Shown here in pieces: positions 33,365 through 43,856 of a DNA stretch of 64,000 bases. Origin of the DNA: Setomelanomma holmii (taxonomy: Eukaryota; Ascomycota; Dothideomycetes; Pleosporales; Phaeosphaeriaceae); contig ML978166.1 in the NCBI GenBank assembly GCA_010015745.1, positions 62,001 through 126,000 of the forward strand, given 5' to 3'. The notes beneath the pieces are model-generated. The model was not told where the DNA came from. It did no database searches and saw nothing but the letters and a program-made list of their open reading frames with translations. Both the position numbers and the translations under genes were made by a program. The number at the start of each line of letters is the position of its first letter. Position 1 is the stretch's first letter.

Positions 33365-35124
33365 ATGGCCATAAGCAATATGGCAGAACCACCAAACACA
33401 TACACTTTCGAACACCCAGTCTTGGGTTCTATGATAGGTCTTGTCCCCCCTGAAACCCCAGACATCGTTCGATTCCGCGCAATTCCTTATGCCACCATCC
33501 CTGGACGCTTCCAACACTCGATTCCACTTGACAACCTCGACACCCACTCCCGCATTTTTACTCAACCCGGCCATGCATGCCCGCACAGCTTCAGTGTCTA
33601 CGACGACCAAAGCGGCGGTCCTTATCCTGGCGAAGCGCCCATCAAGACCAGCGAATATGACTGTCTGATTCTCGAAATCAACGTTCCAAAATCCCACCTC
33701 GAAGGCTCCAAGTCAGATAAGTTGCCAGTACTCACATACATCCACGGCGGCGGCTTCTTCCTCGGTAAAATCGACGCACAGCACAACACCGCATACATGG
33801 CCCAACACTCCCGCACCATCGGCAAACCCGTCATCACAACTGCGCTGCAGTATCGCTTCGGCGCACTCGGGTTCCTAGCCACGCCTGATGGCGGGAAGAA
33901 CTTCGCGCTACGAGACCAACAAAATGCTTTACTCTGGGTGCAAAAGTTCGTCATAGGATTTGGCGGCGACGCAAGAAAAGTCACCGTCTTTGGCGAAAGT
34001 GCCGGCGCCGTATCGATATGCTGCCACATGCTCTCCCACGTCCCATCCAGCGGTCCGTTATTTCAGCGCGTGGTGCTCATGTCTGGCGTCCTTGGACCCA
34101 TGATGACTCCCCAACCCGTCGCCAACGCAACGAAGAATTTTTCCGATTTCTGTACGAGTCTAGGAATCACGGATACTGGCATCGCCGCGCTAGAGAACCT
34201 CCGCGCCCTACCGGTGGAGAAGATCGTAGCTGCGAGTGAAGCATTCCTGCATCCAGGAATCATATGGCCGCCCGTTCAAGACCCGTCGTTCTTCCGGTAC
34301 CAGGATATAACATGGGACACATCCCCCATACTGCTCGGGCAATGTGAATGGATCTCGCACATCATCATCGGCACCACCGGTTTCGAAGGCGCAGCGAATC
34401 GCCCTGTCATAAATAAATTAACCCCAGCCACGTTTCTCGCGCAGTTGAAGACTAGTCTGAGCGATGACGCGGCCGAGAAAGTGATGCGTGCATATGATAT
34501 ACAAGTTGGTATGGATCAGAATAGATTTGTGACGAAAGCGATGCGGTGGTGTGGGAATTTGATCTTCGATGGTACATTAACCTACCTATCCTTAACCTCA
34601 TTACCCTCCTTCCCCCTTGCCCTCTCTACGTCGTGGTTGATACTGATTGCTGATTGATGACAGCACCCATACATGCAACAATCAACCACCTAACCACACA
34701 CACTTCCAAATGCGTATATCGTTACATATTCGACATCCGCAACCCCTATCCCAACGCGCCTTTCTACCAGCAAGCGCATCATTGGGTCGATGTGTATTTC
34801 GTTTTCCGCGCGTTGCAATTCAGGTATCCGTATGAGTATCTGAAGGACTTGAGCGACACGCATGCGGAGTTGTGGATCAGGTTCGCTTGTGGAGAAGAGC
34901 CGTGGAGTCGGTATAACGCGTCTGGGAATGAGGTGGATGGAGAAAGGGTGATCATGGTGGCGGATGAGCGGGAGGGTTGGGTGGAGAAGACGATGAGGGA
35001 GTATGAGGAGATGAGTAAGGTGGAGTGGAAGGTGCTCGATGAGCTTTGGGAAGCGTGGGAAGAGAAAAAGGGTGCTGAGTGGTTTCCGTTAAACATGGTG
35101 TCTTTAAAACACCTTTCTTCATAG
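33365..35124 (+). CDS. Carboxylesterase, type B family
   Basis: Alpha/beta hydrolase that cleaves carboxylic esters. Exon 1 is 33365-34571. A 92-nt intron (34572-34663) joins in phase to exon 2, 34664-35124, giving 555 residues. Oxyanion-hole text is YIHGGGFFLG, and the nucleophile is Ser212 in TVFGESAGAVS. A conserved His is in YQQAHHWVDVYFVF. The family catalytic acid lies in the middle region and I cannot place it surely. There is no signal peptide (start MAISNMAEPP), so it is probably intracellular, unlike secreted lipases of the family. Its stop is only 23 bp from the end of the convergent beta-lactamase-like gene, so the 3' UTRs must overlap. Confidence 0.9.
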
Positions 35125-35147
35125 GTAGCGAGCGATATATTCGTATT

Positions 35148-36987
35148 TTAGAGTTCTGTTTGCTCACGCAACTTCATGCCCTCGTCCTCGTCGGTCCTCG
35201 TCATGTTGACTCTGAACGCACTCAGCTCCACTGTGCCAAACTGCCCGTCCTTCTCCTTATCCCAGAATACAAGCTCATTGAAACCAACGCCAGCGTACAT
35301 TCCAGTCTCGATGTTGGTGGGGCAAAAGTCGTCCCATATTGAGGGTTCCTTTGGCGGTATCCGCTCGGCGCCAACAACCATGCGCCACAGCTCACCACGC
35401 TGCTTCTTCTCGTCTCGGAAAAGCAGAGTTGGCGTAAGCTGTGCGTACGAGTGCCCATTGTACTTCGTGAACGCAGCTTCCAAGACATTAGTCCCGTTGG
35501 AGATGAAGCGCTCGACAACGAGTCCGCGCGTATCAGCAACGAGGGTGATGGTGGAGTTGAGTGTGCGATTCGTCGTGGTGTATGTACCAGCATAGCGTTC
35601 GTGTAGTTGGCGGATCGCAACTTCTTCGGCAGCACGAACTATTGGCGCTCCAACTGAGTCAAGTACTTTGCTAAGCATATCTTGTTCGCCAGCGATGAGC
35701 ATTGTGATTCCAAGATCGTATTCGGGGACCACAGCTATGATGGAGAAGTACCCAGGAAGACTGCCACCCTTGGTGATGAAGCGCACAGTCCTTTTTGAGT
35801 CTTTTAGAGCACGGTCGGTATGGAAGATCTCCCAGGGCATGCCATAGAATGAGTGCAGCCCCTCAGCAGGCGAGACGGGATGAAGCCAGTTCACACCCGT
35901 CGCAATGGCATTGTAGTGTGTAAGGACATATCGCAGGTACTTCGACATGTCCGTTGTGGAGCTGTATATACCGCCCGTGGGGTCTTGAATGCCGGGATCG
36001 ACGTCCCAGTAGTGAGGCTGGAGTGGGATCACGCCGGCACTATCTGAAGGTACAGCCCAGGCGCTCTTTGACATGCCTAGAGGTTCGAAGATGGCATCGT
36101 TCATGTATGACCTGTATGTCTGCTTGGTGACGCGTTCGAGTGCGAGGCCGAGAAGCTCGTATGCAACGTTGGAATAGGTGGACTTCATATTGGGCGCGAA
36201 GAGGGGGGATTTTGAAGTGATGGTATCTAGCAAATCTGAAGATTGTCAGCTGTGGCTCTGCACACACTGCCATGGTCCTCACCCCTCGCAGTACACGGCT
36301 TCTCATAGTCCGGCGAATACTCGTCGCAGTCTAGCAAGCCATCTCGCGATACAGGTGGCAGGCCCAAGTCTTCAGGAGGACGATTGAAGTCCAACTTGCC
36401 CACATTGATGCGGTCATTCTGAGCGACTATGAAGGAAATCAGCGTGCCATACCTTGAAGTGTGAAGCATCCACGGGTGCCCTCATCAGTCTCAATCCTAC
36501 ATTCGCGTGGTAGACCGCTTAGCTGGCTGGCTAGGCTACGCAACGTGATGTCCTTCCATGGTATGGCACCGCTGTCCTCTCCTCTGAGCTCCTCGATGTA
36601 CTTGTCTATAGGGTCGTCAAGGCTCAAATTTCCTGCCTCATGCTGGTACAAGATTCCCAGGACAGTGAATGTCTTGGTAATACTAGCAATGCGGTAGAGC
36701 GCGTCTCCATTGACTTCCGGTACATCAGGGCGGGTGGCATTGCGCTTGCGGGCGGTGTGATGCTGTGACCAAAGCGACTCTTTCGAGGATGTGATCTCTA
36801 CCGAGAAGGACGTCGCATCGAATTCAGGGGCAGCTGCAGCAGCGGTAAGTGCCGTACTGATGCTCGCGAAGGTCTCCTTGAGCACGGCATCCTTCGGGTC
36901 GAGGTTAGGCAGTGGATGGGCTATCGAGGCCTCATAGCAGCCAGCGCTGGCGACAGCAGCAAACAGAAAAGTGTACAGAAGCACCAT
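35148..36987 (-). CDS. Secreted beta-lactamase-like serine hydrolase (class C/LACTB fold)
   Basis: Serine hydrolase of the penicillin-binding/beta-lactamase fold. Fungal members hydrolyse esters, amides or lactams; a substrate cannot be named. Three exons: 36987-36501, 36426-36283, 36235-35148. The introns are 74 and 47 nt and the phases fit, giving 572 residues. The first intron could be misread as a 26-nt GTATGG..CATAG intron; the upstream donor GTAGGA gives a normal size and the better join PREFAQNDRI. Signal peptide MVLLYTFLFAAVASA. The nucleophile motif SITK is at Ser102-Lys105 and the second motif is YSNVAYELLGLALE. The C-terminal domain (about 170 residues) is beta-rich. Several sequons fit secretion. 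Confidence 0.88.
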
Positions 36988-38075
36988 GGTGGTGTCTGAA
37001 GCACAAGGCAGCTACATTGCGGGGATGTTATGTGAGGTGCTGGATGGAGAATTCCAATGTGGTAAGCCCTTGTTGCATGACGCACTAGAGCAAGCTTGGG
37101 CCTCCAGCTCATCCTTCCGACTGCCTTCCTATCACCTACCATTATCACCTTTGGTCTGGCTCCTGAATGATGCACTGCATCCTGTTCACCACTCTGGGGA
37201 AGTCGTCGCGTTGAAGTCGAGTCTTTCCTCCATATCACTTTCTGGGAGTGTCGTCACGTCTCGACGCGTCGAACGCGCTCCCTCAGCATACGAGTTGTGC
37301 AACGACGATTTCCTCACGAAAGCTACCGCACACCTTGATCTCCGATGAGACAGATGTGTGAGTCCGCGAGCATTTAACTAAGACCAACAAGACAGCGAAG
37401 GTCTCCAGGCTGCCGTGAATACGTATGGTCAGCTGTTCATATTTTGGTGTATCCCCTCGTGCAGTGCCCAACGTCGCGTGTCACAAGAGATTCTACACTG
37501 TACCGACAAAGATGCTGTGCTACCTCAACTCGCTCTCAGCATACAACTGATGTGCTTTGTCTGGTGCGCGGGCTTTCAACACAAGCACGCGGCGTCACGT
37601 GCATCTACGCGAACATCTGGCACTTATGGGTGGTGCAGGTACGAAGAAAGGCCATTGATAGACCTGTGTCAATTCTGCGATCGACATTCTGGGCACTATA
37701 CTCACTCGACTTCCCTTTACAGCAATTACTCTCTATTCCAAGATGTGGAACCAGCCTTTAACCGACAGCATCCCTGAGCGCATGCCCCGCACAACTTGAC
37801 TATTCCCACGACAATACCACTGCATATTATGGCAGCCATATGTGCCGATATTTGCTCGGCATTGAGCTGACCATACGAAGAACGCTTGACCAGTTCTGCG
37901 ACCTATATACTAACGCAAGCAGCCATGTCATCTTACTGGACGAATTCACCAGCCAGGTGACGTTGAATCATGTCAATGCTCGCCCATGCCTTTGATCCGG
38001 CAGCATCCATGCAGTCAGGTGTCAACTTGGAAACTTATATTCCCAAGATGCACAACGACTGACTTGAACATCAGA
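36988..38075. other. Intergenic; promoter side of the beta-lactamase-like gene
   Basis: About 1.1 kb with only random short frames. It contains the promoter of the minus-strand hydrolase near 36988 and lies before the CE15 fragment. Confidence 0.4.
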
Positions 38076-38376
38076 AACCATTCTCAATAAGCGCGCAGCA
38101 TTGATTACAGCCATCGGGCTTGTCGCCAGCAGCAAGGCTGCTCCATTGGAAATCACCAACCTCGGGCAGATGCTTCATCTCCTCCCTCGGCAGGCGAATG
38201 TAACATGTCCACCCACGCTGAATTCCATGCCAAAAGCCGCAGGCTTGCCGTCCGTCAAGACGATGCCCGACCCCTTTGTCTACCTTGACGGCAAGACTCG
38301 AGTCCAGAGCAAAGACGAATGGTATGCATGTCGCCAACCTGAGATCATGAAGCTTCTTCAAGAGTATTACTTCTGA
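38076..38376 (+). pseudogene. N-terminal fragment of a CE15 glucuronoyl esterase
   Basis: Intact CE15 enzymes are secreted and cut ester bonds between lignin and glucuronoxylan. The frame reads a hydrophobic leader (ALITAIGLVASSKAAP), then CPPTLNSMP, and the segment LPSVKTMPDPFVYLDGKTRV followed by KDEWYACRQPEIMKLLQEYY, which matches the start of CE15 domains (DPF-LDG..T-K-EW-CR--EI---Q-YE-G). A TGA follows at once, at 38374-38376, where the family would go on to ELG and the catalytic Ser/His domain; none of that is found downstream. No ATG precedes the leader in frame (an ATT stands about where the start should be). I call it a truncated, non-functional remnant. Confidence 0.7.
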
Positions 38377-39013
38377 TATTAATAGTATGTGAGTTCTAGA
38401 TATGGTCTGTCAGCTTATATGTTGACTAAGTACAAGTTTGGAGTCTGTTGGAATTGGTGTTGGTAGTATACGACTTTTTTCATAGGCAGTTGGAACAATA
38501 TCTTAGATAGGCGAGAAAGAATATCGGAAGGATGTTGGTTTGCAACGAGAAGCCGGAGGTGACAAGGACGGATACCACAGCGACGAGAGCGAAGATCTAG
38601 ACTGACATCTTCCAAGCAATATGTAAGTTGGGGAATGTGAGCGCGCATGATTTCAGGCCTATTTCGTAGCATCGTTGTGTCAACATAACGTCGTTGAAGT
38701 TATACACATTCTTCCGAACCTGCACTGGCTTTTCTCAGATCATTGGCCAGAAATTATTGCACTGCTTGGTAGGTGCAAATGAAGATCGCAGTTCATTTTG
38801 GAAACGCATGTATGGAAGACTTTAGACAAGGGGATTGATGGGAAGGTTACTGCATTTTTGAACTACTGTATCGAGGTTTTGCTCTCAACACATCGATCGT
38901 AGCCTCTAAACGCAGCAAGAAGAATGCACGTGTCATCCCATCCCAAAGCATGAACCCGCCCGCGCCACATCTTAATACCACGAACGCACCGTCGTTGGTC
39001 CAGTTGTGCACCT
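38377..39013. other. Intergenic, nothing firm
   Basis: About 640 bases. A minus-strand frame of 85 codons at 38415-38672 (SRRCGIRPCHLRLLVANQ..) might be a remnant but is not recognised. Confidence 0.35.
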
Positions 39014-39387
39014 TCAAACAGGGCCGCTTCCACAGTGACCATTGCCCGGCTTGTTCTTGTCTTCCGTACCTGAGTCATGTCAACCTGGCCGTAATTGCAT
39101 TCACAAATCCGTGACTTACATTTTGAGCCTTGGAGACATTTCACGATATGCCATTGAGCATCGAATGTGCAGACATGCACATACTCTGATCGCATGGTGT
39201 CTAACCAGTGGAATACTCGTTAGCATACGGTGTTCGTGAATGCTCGTGCAGTGAATGACAACATACCGCAGCTTTGAAAGCCTGGCTCGCATTTAGGGTC
39301 TGGGCAGCACAAGTGCGGGCTGGGGCCGATAGGAAGGACGGCCACTGCGAGGGTTGTGATGAGGGCGATGATGCTGCGGAACTTCAT
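39014..39387 (-). CDS. Small secreted protein with eight cysteines (candidate effector)
   Basis: Not recognised as a known family. Three exons read by eye: 39387-39267, 39200-39120, 39069-39014. The introns are 66 nt (GTATGT..GCTAAC..GTTAG) and 50 nt (GTAAGT..CATGACTCAG). All phases fit, giving 85 residues ending in TGA. The signal peptide is MKFRSIIALITTLAVAVL. The mature part has eight Cys: CC at 27-28, then 33, 40, 51, 62, 68 and 80, an even number that could form four disulfides. Landmarks are HLCCPDPKCEPGFQSC, VHVCTFDAQWHIVKC and GNGHCGSGPV. Small size, secretion and Cys density fit apoplastic effectors or antimicrobial-type proteins. The neighbours are a CE15 remnant and an unknown membrane protein. 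If the second intron were retained, a longer and less Cys-rich tail would result. Confidence 0.65.
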
Positions 39388-40270
39388 CTTGCGTTTCGTG
39401 TAGCTGCTAGGCTCAACGAGTGACTATGATATTTCCAGAGATTGCACGGAGATTGTTCGAAGAGGTGATCTGGAAGAAAAGGGGGATGTGAACACATGAT
39501 ATAAAGATCTACTGGACAGATGATCCAGACAGCTTGATGGTAACGCGCCTTTCTAGCATTGTGACAAGCCGCATAGCGTACCATCTTTGTGGTTTCTGTC
39601 AGTAGGACCAGGTGGAGAGAATCATGATGTAGTATTAGGCCTACGGAGTGAGAGGTCTATGTACATGAGAGAGAGAGGAAAGGGCGCTAAGCCTAACCTG
39701 GTACTAGTGCTAGAAGATGGGAAGGAACCTGGGGCAGTACTCTCACTGCAGGGCGGAGGCCATGGCTGACAGTTTCGATGGATCCGAACAAAATCTGTTG
39801 GTTGTGACACATATCTCAGGCGAGGCGAGGATTTCATCGGCGCCGTAGCTTTCCTACCATCCACATGATTCAGCGCGACTAGTCGCCCATATGGATGTGC
39901 CTATAGAGGAGAGCTAAGCCACAAATGGACCTCACCGTCGGACTCTTGGTCAATTGGTCCGTTGATGGAGGATGGACCTGGCTGATTGATTAGATGCACT
40001 AGAACGACCGACGATGATGAGAAATCAACGTCCGCTACCAAACTATCGATAAATTGGCGGGCTCGTGGAGCGCTTGCTGGGGGCCGGGCGGGGTTGCTGT
40101 ATGAACCTTGGGTTTCTTTGGTTCCGACCGTAAGTCGTTGGGCAACCCCGAGGCATCGAGCGTCAGTACCAAAGCCAATGCCTTCGTCGCTAAGCAACGA
40201 CAATGAAGCTGTAATGTATACAAATGGCAAGGTAAATAAAAGACATATATAACAAGTACAAGTACCAAGC
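39388..40270. other. Divergent spacer between the Cys-rich secreted protein and the membrane protein
   Basis: About 880 bases, containing both promoters. Short frames here (for example 39901-40422 minus) overlap the 5' part of the next gene and lack domains. I see no gene. Confidence 0.4.
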
Positions 40271-40963
40271 ATGAACACAACACGCATCCAACAATTATTC
40301 AACCAGAACATCACTGAACGACCGCACGAAAATTCAATGCGAGAAATGCAGGCCAAACCCTTCCGGTACAAGGTCAAGGAGGGATCACCAAAATGTGGTC
40401 CCAAGCAGACTTCGAGCGACAACGACTTGGATTACACTATCGACGATCCGGGTACCGACGACCTTCTACGACCGAACATGGGTCGCGCGAATTTCACGAT
40501 CCGAACGTCGAAGTTGTCTCCCAAATTGAAGCACTCGAGCCCACAGTCAAGCTCAACCGAAAAGGTTGGCAAAGCCAAATGCTCTTGCATCAATTGCAAG
40601 CCCTGCACGAAGAAATCCGAGCCATGCCGCTGGTGCCAGTTCGGACGGGCAGAGAACAAATTGCTCTTGAAGAAGCTCGAAGGCTACGAGAAGCCTCACG
40701 TACCCATGAGACAGCGGAACGATGATTTCTGCCTAAACTTGCTCATTTTTGCCTTCTTCTACTGGTTGACTGCCCAACTCTTTGCCCAGCAGACATTCTG
40801 CCTCATCGGTTCGTGGGCCATGTTGAGCCTTGTAAGTGTAGCAACGAAGCCAAAATCGATGGATCACGCTAATTGTGACTAGACCTGCTATTTCAACATG
40901 GTGGTGATCGATCAAGAGTACTCCGAACGCGGTGTCAAGCCCTTTTTCATCGCAAATCTGTGA
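40271..40963 (+). CDS. Hypothetical protein with Cys-rich cluster and C-terminal membrane segment
   Basis: Not recognised. Exon 1 is 40271-40831. A 51-nt intron (40832-40882, GTAAGT..ACGCTAAT..CTAG) joins in phase to exon 2, 40883-40963, ending in TGA: 213 residues. The N-terminal 110 residues are polar and probably disordered. A compact Cys block CSCINCKPCTKKSEPCRWCQ (about residues 99-118) could bind zinc. One long hydrophobic stretch follows (LLIFAFFYWLTAQLFAQQTF.. to AMLSL), then a short tail TCYFNMVVIDQEYS. This reads as a tail-anchored or single-pass protein with a cytosolic metal-binding knuckle. Function unknown. Confidence 0.6.
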
Positions 40964-42005
40964 GGCCCATCGAGAGCATACGACCAGGATATGACGCACT
41001 TATGGCAAGGTGGACGGATGCACTCGTGTGTGATGGCATGTGATGGACAGACAGATGCCTGGAAGGATGTGGTGTAATCAGGAGAGTCTCGTGCTAGCAC
41101 TTAATATGTAATGCCACTGCCTAAAATCGACTATTTTCGTCAGCGTTGCATACGGCAAGCGTGGACTGTGCACAACTGTCAATAACAATTACCTCTAAAG
41201 CCATACAGGGCTGCATAAGAGTATAATTCGGGAGGAGCCTCTGCTTGGGTGGGCACGAGTAGTGACGAGGCCTGGTGGTGATGAACAGGAACGTCAATGC
41301 GTTGGGGAAGTGGCAACGGTGGCTTGCTTACCAGTAGCGCGTCGATTTCGTGTTTCCTCCTCTAACGTCCCACCTTCCAGTCCTCTCATCGCATCACCGA
41401 CACATCAAGCAGGTGGAGGTACGTGTTCAGAAATGGTTGCGGCAGCGATGAAGGTCAACCTGGTTCGTGGAGCTTGCTTACTCTACCCTTAAGTATGCCA
41501 GGCCGCAATAACACCAATCAGGGAGCCGTCAAAATTGCACGCATATGGCAGGACTTCGCAAAACGATCCCCAGACGACATGCATTGTCTGATAGGTAAAC
41601 TCTCGACTTGTTGTAGTTCATCGTACTCGGTATTCCCAAGACATCTCGACTTATGTGAAAGGAGCGCATGGAGTAGGCTCACAGGGTTAGACGATCCGAG
41701 CATTGCCGCGATTCAAGTATCAACGAAGACTGGTTGGCAATGTAATAAAGCTACTCATTTGGCCTCACCCTCTCGCTGAGCCACCTCTCCGAGGACTCAT
41801 TTACAGCACGGTCTCTAAGGGTTCCATGGTTCATGAGCCTCCTAGCTCCAATCCATATTACACATCCAAAGCTAAGCTCTTTCTGCACCACGGTACGCTC
41901 AAAGCCTGGTTATGGAACCTCTAGTTTATAAACTCAACTGCATTAAAAGATTCTCTCATCTCAACGTCTTCCTTCAAGTCGTCGGAAGAGCATTTGACTA
42001 CCAAC
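40964..42005. other. Intergenic, nothing recognised
   Basis: About 1 kb. Frames at 41262-41492 and 41423-41779 have random composition. The last 100 bases hold a TATAAA-like sequence at about 41926 that could be the old promoter of the M28 gene. Confidence 0.4.
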
Positions 42006-43238
42006 ATGAAAGGACTTGCAACATTTCTCGCCGCTGCTTGCGCTACTGCCATCCTAGCAAAACCAGTGCAGGTCAAGTCTCGAGCACTGCCCACCATCGA
42101 AGTCGCCCCAGGTGAAACCAGACGACTTACAAAAGAGGAGAGATGGGAGCTGGCAGCTGTAGGCCACCCATACTGAGCGTTTCACCTTTGTGTTCTGATA
42201 GAGTTACAGAGTGGCACCCATTTCTTCGACATCACGAAATTCAACACCCAAAGTCGCCCCGTGAAAGAGCAGCCGCCCTATCCCAAGGTGTTCAAGCACG
42301 AGGAGAACATCAGGCGGCTCTTTCCCAAGCTCAGCTGGGACAACATCAAGAAGAACATCGAGCACTACTCCACATACCACACGCGCTCGTCGGAAACCGA
42401 GACTGGCGTCGAAGCTGCCGAATGGTTGTTCAGCCAGGTATCAGATGTCGTCAAGCACTCGAACAAAGCCCCTGTTATTGTTGAGATGTTCCCACACGCC
42501 GCATTTCCGCAGAAAATTATAATCGTCAAGATACCTGGACGTAGCAACCGCACCATCATTATTGGTGGCCATCTCGACTCTGTGGATCCTGAGGATGTTC
42601 CTCGTCTCGATGCGCGTGCGCCAGGCGTTGATGATAATGCCAGTGGTCTATTTCTCATCCTAGAGGCGCTTCGGGTTCTTCTATCTGACAAGGACTTCGA
42701 GCCGAGCAAGCTAGAGAACACAATTGAGTTCCACTGGTACGCAGCGGAAGAATAAGGCCTCTTTGGCCCCCAGGATATCTTCACGCAGTATGCGGCGACT
42801 GGTCGTGACGTCCGGCTTATGTTGCAACAAGATATGGTCGGCTACACGGAGGCTACGCTCGACGCTGGCAAGCCTGAGAGCTTCGGCCTCATCACCGACT
42901 ACACAGATGCTGCGCTCAACGAGTTCCTCAGACGCGTGATCAATGAGGTAAGGTACTGTGCATCTGCGTATGGACCAAAGGACTGACTGGAGGGCAAGTA
43001 CACCGACATTACATACGTCGAGAGTTAATCTGAGTACGCCTGCTCTGACTACGCCTCCGCGACCCGTAGCGGCTTCCTCGCTGCATTGGTGTTCGAGTCT
43101 GCGTGGGAGTACATGAATCCGCACATTCATACCGTCAACGACACTTTGGAACATATTAACCCAGATCATGTGCTGCAGCAAGGTCAGCTCGTCCTTGGGT
43201 ATCTGTATGAGCTGGGTTTCAGTAAGCATGATGTGTAG
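42006..43238 (+). pseudogene. Secreted M28 aminopeptidase (LAP1-like), interrupted by two in-frame TAA codons
   Basis: Intact homologues are secreted zinc leucine-type aminopeptidases. Exons 42006-42158, 42210-42947 and 42999-43238 join through two normal 51-nt introns. They would give about 376 residues, the usual length. The signal peptide MKGLATFLAAACATAILA and all five zinc-ligand regions are kept: GGHLDSVDP, PGVDDNASG, YAAEE, QQDMVGY and HTVNDT. But TAA at 42753-42755 directly follows the EE of the active site, where the family has Gly, and TAA at 43026-43028 stands before SEYACSDYAS, where a residue such as Lys is expected. No frameshift or lost splice site is seen, so inactivation seems recent, unless the bases are misread. 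Translation of the first stop-free part gives about 232 residues without the C-terminal ligands. Confidence 0.85.
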
Positions 43239-43856
43239 TCCTGCATGTATTTGGCAGGTTCTAGCTTCTCAAAGGTCTTGCATATGCACTATCCTGTAGC
43301 AACGCGATGGTTATAAATCGCACTTTCGATAGGTGTGAATGGCTTGTAGTCTCCCAAAGGATGTATTGTGTAGCCGATAGACGAATGAACTCCTCAACGC
43401 ACTACCCTCGTGTGTGTCTTCAGTGCATGTTTATGACATAGGCATCTAGACTTCGTGCACTATGTGTTCTTCAAAAAAGACTAATTTTGCTGCTTCACTT
43501 CTGCATATCGCAGGTGGCGCAACGCATATAAGATGCTTCACATTTAGCTCACGGTGCATGCTTAGATAAAGCATGCGCAATGACATCGAAATTGTTGGTA
43601 GATAATTTGGATAGCTTCTAGTGCAAAGTGACGAAATCAACAAAGCCATATGCACTAAGTGGAAAGACTGATTCATGGAGAGATGTGTGTATTGAATGTG
43701 CTAAGCTGACAACATCTAGAGTCTAGAGCCCTGTCCTTGCTGCGAAAGCCAAATGACATGTTTCCCCAACGCCACGCTATGCACATGAAGTCCTCTCTCA
43801 GGCTATGATTTTGTCTCATCACCAGTAATCATCGACTGAACCAGTGCCACAATGAC
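43239..43856. other. Convergent intergenic region
   Basis: About 620 bases between the M28 pseudogene and the 3' end of PCF11. No gene; AT-rich, likely UTR sequence. Confidence 0.45.

Noticed and set aside
36427..36452. 26-nt intron (GTATGG..CATAG) in the beta-lactamase-like gene
   Set aside because: Too short for a spliceosomal intron in this genome; the donor at 36500 gives a 74-nt intron in the same phase and a better protein join.
19852..43028. Reassigned or recoded TAA as an explanation for the four in-frame TAA codons
   Set aside because: TAA ends intact genes here (H+-ATPase, small F-box gene), none of the four contexts is a known readthrough signal, and the beta-helix gene also has a scrambled 5' end.
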